From positions 1,644,133 to 1,708,132 of the forward strand of contig NZ_BAABKM010000002.1 of NCBI RefSeq assembly GCF_039543825.1: a stretch of DNA of 64,000 nt, read 5' to 3'. Positions 45,852 to 53,019 of the stretch are shown here, in pieces. The stretch's first letter is position 1; each line of letters starts with the position of its first letter. The notes beneath the pieces are model-generated. The model saw only the letters and a program-made list of their open reading frames with translations. It was not told the DNA's origin and made no database searches. The translations under genes were made by a program, and so were the position numbers. Source of the stretch: Nocardioides conyzicola (GTDB lineage: Bacteria; Actinomycetota; Actinomycetes; Propionibacteriales; Nocardioidaceae).

Positions 45852-46820
45852 TCAGCCCCGCACCTTCACGACGGACTTGCCGAGGGTCTTGCGCTGCTCC
45901 ATGTCGATCAGCGCCTGGCCGAACTCCTCGAGCGCGTACGTCGTGCCGACCGGCGGCCGGATCACGCCGGACTCCATCATCGGCAGCAGCTCGGCCCACT
46001 GCTGCTGCATGTAGCCGGGCCGCATCATGGCGTAGGCACCCCAGCCGACGCCGCGCACGTCGACGTTGTTGAGCAGCAGGCGGTTGACCTTGACCTCGGG
46101 GATGCCCTGGCCGGCGGCGAAGCCGACCACGAGCAGCCGGCCCTGGGTCGCCAGGGAGCGCAGCGAGTCAGTGAAGACGTCGCCGCCGACGACGTCGACG
46201 ACCACGTCCACGCCGCGGCCTCCGGTGAGCTCCTTGACCGAGTCCCGGAACCCGTCCAGCAGGACCGTCTCGTCCGCGCCGGCGTCGCGGGCGATCGCCG
46301 CCTTCTCCTCGGTGCTCACGACGGCGATCGTGCGCGCGCCGTACCCCTTGGCGACCTGGATGGTCGCCGTGCCGACGCCACCGGCGGCACCGTGCACCAG
46401 CACGGTCTCGCCCTCGCGGAGGTCGCCGCGCTCGGCCAGCGCGAAGTGCGCGGTCAGGTAGTTCATCGGCAGCGCCGCGCCCTCGTCGAAGGACAGGCCG
46501 TCGGGCAGGGCGAACGTCGTGTCGGCGGGGCTGGCGACCAGGTCGGCGGCGTTGCCGTAGCCGGCGACACCTGCGACCCGCTGACCCGGGGTGAACCCCT
46601 CGGGTCCGGAGACGACCACGCCGGCGAAGTCGACGCCGAGCGTGAACGGCGGCTCCGGCTTCAGCTGGTACTCGCCCTTGCTCAGCAGCAGGTCGGGGAA
46701 GGAGATCCCGACGCTGTGCACCTCGACCAGCACCTCGTGGGCCTGCGGGGTGGGCTCGGGGACCTCGTTGACGACGACATCGGCGGGACCGGTGGGCTGG
46801 ACGACCTGGACTGCGCGCAT
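45852..46820 (-). CDS. Zinc-free NADPH:quinone oxidoreductase-like (MDR superfamily)
   Basis: 322 residues with TAGCCT 7 bp upstream of the ATG. The nucleotide-binding site is VLVHGAAGGVGTATIQVAKG and the N-terminal lobe has ISFPDLLLSKGEYQ and PPFTLGVDFAGVV. Lacks the zinc ligands of alcohol dehydrogenases. Likely reduces quinones or enones in the cytoplasm. Followed by a small hypothetical gene in the same operon. Confidence 0.9.
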   Translation of the reverse strand: MRAVQVVQPTGPADVVVNEVPEPTPQAHEVLVEVHSVGISFPDLLLSKGEYQLKPEPPFTLGVDFAGVVVSGPEGFTPGQRVAGVAGYGNAADLVASPADTTFALPDGLSFDEGAALPMNYLTAHFALAERGDLREGETVLVHGAAGGVGTATIQVAKGYGARTIAVVSTEEKAAIARDAGADETVLLDGFRDSVKELTGGRGVDVVVDVVGGDVFTDSLRSLATQGRLLVVGFAAGQGIPEVKVNRLLLNNVDVRGVGWGAYAMMRPGYMQQQWAELLPMMESGVIRPPVGTTYALEEFGQALIDMEQRKTLGKSVVKVRG

Positions 46821-46842
46821 GGCGTCGAGGCTAGCGGCCGGG

Positions 46843-48090
46843 TCAGCGCGGCTCGACGAGCCGGTTCATCTCGAAGTGCATCGGGTCGGTGTAGCCCCAG
46901 TCGCCCCCCCAGGTGAAGCCCCAGCTCTTGAAGATCGCGACCACCTGGCGGTCCATCTGGCCGACGGTGCCGCGCTGGTTGCCCGGCACGTTGAGGTCGA
47001 GGGCGAGCCCGAACGCGTGGTTGGAGAGCTTGGTCGATCCGGCGATGAAGCGGGCGTTGTAGCAGCCGGCGTACTCGCCGGGATGGATCTTGTCGGCCAG
47101 GCCCTGGTCCCGTACGGCGTTGAGCGCGGCGATCAGCTGCGGGAAGATCGCCTTGTTGCAGGTGACGCTGCCCAGGATCGGCACCGTCTGCGTGGTGATG
47201 TGCTCGGCGACCCAGGCGGGGTCCGGCGCGATGCGACCGCCGGCCAGCACGCTGTAGCGGTAGACGCCGACCGCGTCGGCGATGGTGCCGACGACGACTG
47301 CGGTCTGGACGACGTTCGGGTCGATCCCGTAGCGGGCGACCGCGTCGGTCATCTGCACGGACGCCTTGCCGGCCAGCACCCCCTCGATCGCCTTGCGCAG
47401 CGTGACCGGTGCGGTGCCGCCGGTCCGGATGAGCAGCGCGTTGTCGGGCGTCATGCCGAGGTCCGGGATCCAGGTGTCGTTGACCACCGCGTCGATGAGC
47501 GGCGCCTGGGCTGCGTACGCACCGATGTGCACCTCCGGGGCCTCGGCCGTGCTGCCGAGACCGACGAAGTCGTTGTCGTCGACCGGGAGCCTCGCGACCA
47601 GCGACTTCTTGATCGCGAGCTCGCCCCGGGCCACCCGGTCCCAGATGTCCTGGCTCTCGGCGACCTCCAGGCGGGTGTAGTTGCGGTACGTCGCCGGGTC
47701 GACCGCCGCCACCTGGAGGGCGCGGTTCTGGACGATCACCTGCGCCAGCGCGATCGGCAGGACGTCCTGGACGTGGTCGAGGTGCTGGATGGCGGCGATG
47801 GTCTCCGCGTCGATCGACTTGGAGCTGGTGACGACGATGTCGGGGTAGCCGACCACGCCGGTCCGGGGACCGGGGCTGTCGACCGCGTGCGCCGGGTCGA
47901 GGGTCGGCCCGCCCGTGGGCGCCGCCGAGTCGGAGGAGCGCGGCGAGGACGCCGTACTGCTCGCCGTCGCCGTCGCCGTGGGCTTCGGCTCGCGCCCGGT
48001 GCTCGGCTCGGAACCGTCGCAGCCGGCGGTCAGGGTGGCGGCCAGGAGCGCGACGACGACCAACATCGCCCCACTGCGTGCACGCCGCAT
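46843..48090 (-). CDS. Lipoprotein with C-terminal M15-type D-Ala-D-Ala carboxypeptidase-like domain
   Basis: 415 residues from the ATG at 48090 with AGGGAG upstream. The lipobox TLTAGC follows the signal segment, then a Ser/Thr-rich linker. The C-terminal domain holds LSNHAFGLALDLNVPGN and WGGDWGYTDPMHFEM, the zinc and catalytic motifs of M15 peptidases. The middle (about 75-290) is an unrecognised domain. It should act on peptidoglycan stem peptides or on surface proteins. Confidence 0.82.
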   Translation of the reverse strand: MRRARSGAMLVVVALLAATLTAGCDGSEPSTGREPKPTATATASSTASSPRSSDSAAPTGGPTLDPAHAVDSPGPRTGVVGYPDIVVTSSKSIDAETIAAIQHLDHVQDVLPIALAQVIVQNRALQVAAVDPATYRNYTRLEVAESQDIWDRVARGELAIKKSLVARLPVDDNDFVGLGSTAEAPEVHIGAYAAQAPLIDAVVNDTWIPDLGMTPDNALLIRTGGTAPVTLRKAIEGVLAGKASVQMTDAVARYGIDPNVVQTAVVVGTIADAVGVYRYSVLAGGRIAPDPAWVAEHITTQTVPILGSVTCNKAIFPQLIAALNAVRDQGLADKIHPGEYAGCYNARFIAGSTKLSNHAFGLALDLNVPGNQRGTVGQMDRQVVAIFKSWGFTWGGDWGYTDPMHFEMNRLVEPR

Positions 48091-48159
48091 GCCGCTCCCT
48101 CCCCCCGGTGTCACTCGACCCAGGGTAGGCGGGCGGCCGCAGCGCGTCAGCCGGTCAGG

Positions 48160-48336
48160 TCAGGCCGACCAGAGCACGGCCTCCTTGGTCAGGTCGGCCG
48201 GCGAGTACACCCCGGTCAGGTCGGGGCGCCGCCCGAACAGGTCGGTCAGGGCCCGGACATGGCTCAGGGCCCGGACCTGGGCGAGCGCCTGGGGATCCTC
48301 GGGCAGCTCCCACGGTCGTTCGGCTGCGTGCGTCAT
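48160..48336 (-). CDS. Microprotein, family with 50376-50531
   Basis: 58 residues from the ATG at 48336 with GGGAG upstream; it overlaps the previous stop (ATGA). The C-terminal half (LTDLFGRRPDLTGVYSPADL then TKEAVLWSA) is closely matched in the microprotein at 50376-50531. No known domain was recognised. Coupled to a 62-residue membrane protein. Confidence 0.6.
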   Translation of the reverse strand: MTHAAERPWELPEDPQALAQVRALSHVRALTDLFGRRPDLTGVYSPADLTKEAVLWSA

Positions 48337-48521
48337 CTCGACTCCCTCTCTCCGCCCGGCTGCCGATCGGCCCGAGCGATGAACCAGGTGGCGGCGTACG
48401 CCGCTCCTGCGGCGAGGAGCTCGACGTACCGGTCGATGACCAGGAGCAGCCCGAGCGTCCCCACGGACACGACGGAGAAGACCAACCACCACGGGTCGAC
48501 GCTGGGGGTCTCCTCCACCAT
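48333..48521 (-). CDS. Small two-helix membrane protein
   Basis: 62 residues from the ATG at 48521, with TAGACT 6 bp upstream. Two hydrophobic stretches lie at about 12-30 and 34-48. Charged C-terminal tail (ARADRQPGGERESR). Translationally coupled to the microprotein. Function unknown. Confidence 0.55.
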   Translation of the reverse strand: MVEETPSVDPWWLVFSVVSVGTLGLLLVIDRYVELLAAGAAYAATWFIARADRQPGGERESR

Positions 48522-48547
48522 GGCCGAAGTCTACTGAGTTGCTCGAC

Positions 48548-48838
48548 TTACTCAATAGTCGGTTTGTCCGGTTCGGCGGTGCGCCACCAGACCCCCAGGA
48601 TCACCCAGCCGAGCAGGACCAGGGCGGCGAACGCCGACGCCAGGACGGGCATCACGCCCGCTTCGGGGTCGTACCGATGCCTCAGGAGCGCACCGAGGGT
48701 GGCAACAACGGGAACCAAACCGAGCGCGACAAGCCCGCCTCCGACCCTGAACATCACTGGACGGCGCTTGATCCGGCCCGCGACCGCGGGATGCCTCAGG
48801 ACCTTGTCCGACCCGGCGTCGCTGAGGGCGTCGACCAC
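48548..48838 (-). CDS. Possible small membrane protein
   Basis: 96 residues from a GTG at 48838; the start is uncertain because no ribosome site or -10 is clear. Two hydrophobic helices (VALGLVPVVATLGALL and VLASAFAALVLLGWVILGVW). No family recognised. It lies between the DUF222/HNH gene and the microprotein pair, all leftward. Confidence 0.4.
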   Translation of the reverse strand: MVDALSDAGSDKVLRHPAVAGRIKRRPVMFRVGGGLVALGLVPVVATLGALLRHRYDPEAGVMPVLASAFAALVLLGWVILGVWWRTAEPDKPTIE

Positions 48839-48918
48839 TCCACGAACAGATGCTATCGGCGAGGTCGCGCACGTCCGCCTGTGGAAGTCGAGCCTGCGAT
48901 GGGACGTGACGCGTAGGC

Positions 48919-50166
48919 CTAGCACCTGCGGTGGAAGCTGACCCTGCCGTTGGGCTGATGGGTCGTCTCGTACGTCGGGTCGTGGGCTCGTGCGTGGTGT
49001 CGGGGGCAGAGGAGTCCGCCGTTTGAGAGGTCGGTGTTGCCGTCGTCTGCCCAGCGGGTCCAGTGGTGTCCGTGGCACATCCAGGGTGGCCAGTCGCATC
49101 CTTCGGCGGCGCAGCCGCCGTCACGGATGGCCATCGCGGTGAGCTGGGCCTTGGTGAAGAACCGCTTGGCTCGGCCGACGTCGAGGACCTCCGACTCGCC
49201 GTTGAGGACGACGGGGAGGATCCGGGCGGTGCAGGCGAGCCGGCGGACCTGGGAGGGGCTGATGCGTTCGCCGGTGTCGAGGACCCCGGCCTTCTGCAGC
49301 TTGCCGGTCAGCACGTCGAGGTCGATGTGGATCACGATGGTGGCGTCGGTGCCGCCGACCCTCGGGAGATCCTTCGCGCTGATGCGTTCGATGAGCTCGG
49401 CGAACGCCCGGCCCATCCGCTCGGGTCCGGGGCGGCGTTCGACGCCGGGTCCGTGGGTGGCGGCCTGGTGCTTGGGTGCGGCGATCGCCAGCAGCATCTT
49501 CTTGAGCATCGCCGCCTGCACGGTCGGAAGCGTGAACCGGGCGTGGGTCTTGCCGTGGCCGTCGTCGGTCATCGTGAGCCGCATCGCCTGGGCTGCTTTG
49601 GCCTCTTCCTTCTCGAGGAGGTCGGCCTCGTGCTGGTCCGCCAGGTCCGGGGCCACGACCTCGAGGAGGCGGCGGCCGAGGATCCGCAACGTCTTCGCGT
49701 CGTGCTCGGCGGCCGCGTCGACCAGGTGCCGCTCTGCCCGGATCACCAGGTCGGGGTCGAGATCCTCGGGTAGCTCCTTCACGGCACGGAGGATCACGAC
49801 CGCTTGCTCGGGTCGGAGGTCGCCGGCGGCGAGGGCGTCTCGGACGACGTCGTGTGTGTCCAGGTCGTAGCCGAGGTGCACCACCCCAGCAGCGGCCGAC
49901 CGGGTGAGCCGGGTCTGGTGCGCCAACCAGGTCGCGGTCGACGTCGCGCCGACGTCCGTGCCGACCTGGAGCTCGTCGGCGTGCCGCGCGACCCGGGACC
50001 GGAGCTCGACGACCTGCGCCTCCAGCTTCGTCAGCTCCACCAGCGTCGACGCTGCTTCGCCAGAGGACATGGACCACACCGACGCATCCACCACGGCGTC
50101 GGCAACACCGCGCATCCGCGCGGTCGCCGTCGCCACCTGGTGGTGGGGTGTGGTCATCGCTGTCAT
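48919..50166 (-). CDS. DUF222 protein with C-terminal HNH nuclease motif (13E12 type)
   Basis: 415 residues from the ATG at 50166; a TTG at 50178 and an ATG at 50157 are possible. The N-terminal DUF222 region shows VELRSRVARHADELQ and TSTATWLAHQTRL. The C-terminal HNH part is WMCHGHHWTRWADDG then LLCPRHHARAHDP. These genes are multicopy in actinobacteria and have been seen as repeats in mycobacteria. The role is unknown. Two related microproteins flank it at 48160 and 50376. Confidence 0.88.
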   Translation of the reverse strand: MTAMTTPHHQVATATARMRGVADAVVDASVWSMSSGEAASTLVELTKLEAQVVELRSRVARHADELQVGTDVGATSTATWLAHQTRLTRSAAAGVVHLGYDLDTHDVVRDALAAGDLRPEQAVVILRAVKELPEDLDPDLVIRAERHLVDAAAEHDAKTLRILGRRLLEVVAPDLADQHEADLLEKEEAKAAQAMRLTMTDDGHGKTHARFTLPTVQAAMLKKMLLAIAAPKHQAATHGPGVERRPGPERMGRAFAELIERISAKDLPRVGGTDATIVIHIDLDVLTGKLQKAGVLDTGERISPSQVRRLACTARILPVVLNGESEVLDVGRAKRFFTKAQLTAMAIRDGGCAAEGCDWPPWMCHGHHWTRWADDGNTDLSNGGLLCPRHHARAHDPTYETTHQPNGRVSFHRRC

Positions 50167-50375
50167 GGGTCTAGCCAAGCACTGCCCACCGACAGTCAGG
50201 CGCCTCAGAAGGCCTTATCCACAGGGATTCAGGTCACGAAACGGTCACGATCTCGACCACGGGAAGGCGGCCGGAAAGCCGGGAGGCGACCGCAACCCAC
50301 CGCCCGCCGTACCCGCGTAACTGCCTATCGGCGACCGACCCGAGCCGGCCCGCAGGCAGCTGACAGTCGGAGCTG

Positions 50376-50531
50376 TCAGGCGGACCAGCGAAGCGCTTCG
50401 GCGGTCACGTCGGCCGGCAGGTAGACGCCGGTGAGCTCCGGTCGGCGGACCAGCAGGTCGGACAGGCCTCGGGTGCGGGTGACCGCACGTGGCTCCCAGA
50501 CCGGCTCGACTACGCGCTCCTCGTTGGCCAT
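50376..50531 (-). CDS. Microprotein, paralogue of 48160-48336
   Basis: 51 residues from the ATG at 50531 with GGGAG upstream. The C-terminal LSDLLVRRPELTGVYLPADV then TAEALRWSA matches the 48160 microprotein at about two thirds of positions over 29 residues. The N-terminal half differs. The 209-bp gap on its left (50167-50375) holds a TTATCCACA box and no gene. Confidence 0.55.
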   Translation of the reverse strand: MANEERVVEPVWEPRAVTRTRGLSDLLVRRPELTGVYLPADVTAEALRWSA

Positions 50532-50673
50532 CTGACTCCCCTTGCTCCCAGGCCCGCGGGTTGTGGGCCGACCTCTCTGTGGGCACTTGTTCCCGCCTTG
50601 GCCCGGAATCACACCGACCCGGCGCGCGGTCTGGACCTGCCCACGTCGTACGCCGAGGTGGTGGGATGGGCAG

Positions 50674-51327
50674 GTGGAACGACTGAGGCGCTTCCCCGAG
50701 CAGGGCGTGACCGATCGGGCGGCGCTCGACGCGCTGCTCGACTCCCAGTGGGTGGGGGTGCTGTCCTGCGTGTTCGACGGCCGTCCGCTCGCGGTGCCGA
50801 TGCTCTACGCGCGCGACGGCGACCGGCTGCTGCTGCACGGGTCGACCGGGGCCGGAGCGCTGCGCGGCGTGGCAGCCGGGGCGCCGGCGGTGCTGACGGT
50901 CTTCGCGCTCGACGCGCTGGTGGTGGCGCCGACGACCTTCGAGTCGTCGGTCAACTACCGGTCGGCGACGGTGCGCGGACCGCTGGAGCCGTTGGACGAC
51001 GAGCGGCGGGGTGCCGCGCTCGACCTGTTCTCGGAGGTGCTGATCCCGGGCCGCACCGGCGAGGTCCGCCCGCCCCACCGCAAGGAGCTGGTGGCCACGC
51101 TCGCCCTGTCGCTGCCGATCCGGTCGGACGGGTGGCTGCTCAAGGTCGCCGACGACTGGCCGGCCACGCCGGAGGAGGCGGACGCCGAGGACGACGTCTG
51201 GAGCGGGCTGGTGCCGGTGCGGACCGTGCTCGGCGCGCCGGTCCCAGCGCCCTGGGCGACCGACCTGCCCGTCCCCGACTCGGTGCAGCAGCTCACGCAG
51301 TCCGGCGGCGCCGGATCTCCGCATTGA
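50674..51327 (+). CDS. Pyridoxamine-5'-phosphate-oxidase-like flavin protein
   Basis: 217 residues from a GTG at 50674. Split-barrel FMN-binding features: WVGVLSCVFDGRPLAVPMLY then RLLLHGSTGAGALRG. Sequence resembles the nitroimidazole-reductase-like branch. The 3' end overlaps convergent etfA by 35 bp. No ribosome site is clear, so the start is tentative. Confidence 0.75.
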   Translation: MERLRRFPEQGVTDRAALDALLDSQWVGVLSCVFDGRPLAVPMLYARDGDRLLLHGSTGAGALRGVAAGAPAVLTVFALDALVVAPTTFESSVNYRSATVRGPLEPLDDERRGAALDLFSEVLIPGRTGEVRPPHRKELVATLALSLPIRSDGWLLKVADDWPATPEEADAEDDVWSGLVPVRTVLGAPVPAPWATDLPVPDSVQQLTQSGGAGSPH

Positions 51328-52270
51328 TCGCGGGCACGACCTCGTGCAGGTCGCCGATCACGGCGTACGTCGCCTTGGTGACCATCGGCGCGTCCGGGTC
51401 GGTGTTGATCGCCAGGATGGCCTTGGCCGACGAGCAGCCCGCCCAGTGCTGGATCGCCCCGCTGATGCCGCACGGGATGTAGAGGTCCGGCGAGATCCGG
51501 GAGCCGGTCTGGCCGACCTGCTCGTGGTGCGGCCGCCAGCCGAGCGAGGTGACCACCCGCGAGACGCCGAGAGAACCGCCGACGAGCTCGGTCAGCTCCA
51601 GCAGGTCGGCGAACCCCTCCGAGCTGCCGGCGCCGCGCCCGGCGCCGACGACGACGCGGGCGGACTTCAGGGTCCCGGACAGGTCGGGCTCGGGCTCCTC
51701 GCTCGAGACCACACGCGCGACCAGGTCGGCAGCCGCGATCTCCGGCGTGTGGACGACGACCTCGGCCGCACCGGGCGCGTCCGCGGGCGCCGCCTCGACC
51801 GCGTGCCCGGCGACGGTGAAGACGGCCGGGCGGTCGCCCAGCCGCATCTCCTCGAGCGCACCGCCACCGACGACCTGGCGGGTGACCACGAAGGGCGACA
51901 GGCCGCTGAACGACAGCACGTTGGCGGCCATCGCGACGCCCTCGCGGGCGGCGACGTGCGCCATCACCTCGTTGCCGCGCGGGGTGCCGGCGGCCATCAC
52001 CACGACCGACGACCCGCGAACGCCCTTCAGGCCGGCGGCCCAGGCGGCACCGGCGTACGACGCGTAGGCGTCGCCGCTCAGCGCGTGCACCGTGCGGACG
52101 CCGTACGCCGCGAGCGTGGCGGCCAGGTCGGGCGACGGCTCACCCACGACGACGGCGTCGACGGGGACGCCGCCGCCCTCGGCGGCCAGGGAGCGCGCGA
52201 AGGTGATCGCCTCCTGGGACACCTCGACCGCTTCGCCGGTGGGCGTGGTCTCGACCAGGACGACGATCAT
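51293..52270 (-). CDS. etfA: Electron transfer flavoprotein alpha subunit
   Basis: 325 residues, ATG overlapping the etfB stop. The C-terminal FAD-binding block is VVVGAGRGAGSSEGFADLLE, then GQTGSRISPDLYIPCGISGA and AINTDPDAPM. With etfB it takes electrons from the dehydrogenase encoded just upstream and passes them to the quinone pool. Last gene of the operon 55529-51293. Confidence 0.95.
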   Translation of the reverse strand: MIVVLVETTPTGEAVEVSQEAITFARSLAAEGGGVPVDAVVVGEPSPDLAATLAAYGVRTVHALSGDAYASYAGAAWAAGLKGVRGSSVVVMAAGTPRGNEVMAHVAAREGVAMAANVLSFSGLSPFVVTRQVVGGGALEEMRLGDRPAVFTVAGHAVEAAPADAPGAAEVVVHTPEIAAADLVARVVSSEEPEPDLSGTLKSARVVVGAGRGAGSSEGFADLLELTELVGGSLGVSRVVTSLGWRPHHEQVGQTGSRISPDLYIPCGISGAIQHWAGCSSAKAILAINTDPDAPMVTKATYAVIGDLHEVVPAINAEIRRRRTA

Positions 52271-53019
52271 CGCGCCAGCACCCCCAGCTGCTCGAGCAGG
52301 TCGACGACGGCGGGCGCGGCGTCGGCGCCCTTGCCGAGGATCTGGACGTCGGACGCCGTGGGCGGCGGGAGCAGCAGCCGGACGCGCGACGGTCCGACCG
52401 GCTCGGCGGTGGGCCGGCGCTCGTCGATCGGGACCTTCTTGGCCTTCATCCGGCCGGGCACGGTCGGGTAGCGCGGCTCGACGCCGCCCTCGAGCACGGT
52501 GACGACGGCGGGCAGCGGCACCCGGTAGGTCTCGTGACCGTCCGGGCCGGCGCCCTCGGCCGTGACGACGCCGTCGGCGACCGACACGCTGGAGACCCCG
52601 TTGACCACCGGGCGGCCGAGCTCGTAGGCGAGCCGGATGCCGACCTGGAAGTCGCCGCTGTCGGCCGCGTCGTTGCCCAGCAGCACGAGGTCGTGGTCGC
52701 CCGCGACGGCGGCGATCTCGCGGGCCACGTCGGACGGCCCGAAGGTCTGGGCGTCCGCGACCACGTGGACGGCGGCCGTGCAGCCGACGGCCAGCGCCGC
52801 GCGCAGCTGCTCGACCGCGTCGGCGTCGCCGAGGGTGAGCACGGTCGCCGTGCCCCCGGTCGCGGCGGCGATCTGGACGGCGAGCTCGACGGCGCACTCC
52901 TCGTGGGCGCTCATCGTGAAGCCGGCGTACCGGCCGTCGACGCCCTGACCGTCCTCGGTGAGCACGACCTCGCTCGACGAGTCGACGACCCGCTTGATGC
53001 AGACCAGCACCGAGACCAT
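52267..53019 (-). CDS. etfB: Electron transfer flavoprotein beta subunit
   Basis: 250 residues. Typical start MVSVLVCIKRVVDSSSEV, then LVLLGNDAADSGDFQVGIRL and PTVPGRMKAKKVPIDE. The ATG shares one base with the stop of the dehydrogenase gene (TGATG). Forms the heterodimeric ETF with etfA; the operon makes it a dedicated electron acceptor for the flavin dehydrogenase. Confidence 0.95.
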   Translation of the reverse strand: MVSVLVCIKRVVDSSSEVVLTEDGQGVDGRYAGFTMSAHEECAVELAVQIAAATGGTATVLTLGDADAVEQLRAALAVGCTAAVHVVADAQTFGPSDVAREIAAVAGDHDLVLLGNDAADSGDFQVGIRLAYELGRPVVNGVSSVSVADGVVTAEGAGPDGHETYRVPLPAVVTVLEGGVEPRYPTVPGRMKAKKVPIDERRPTAEPVGPSRVRLLLPPPTASDVQILGKGADAAPAVVDLLEQLGVLAR

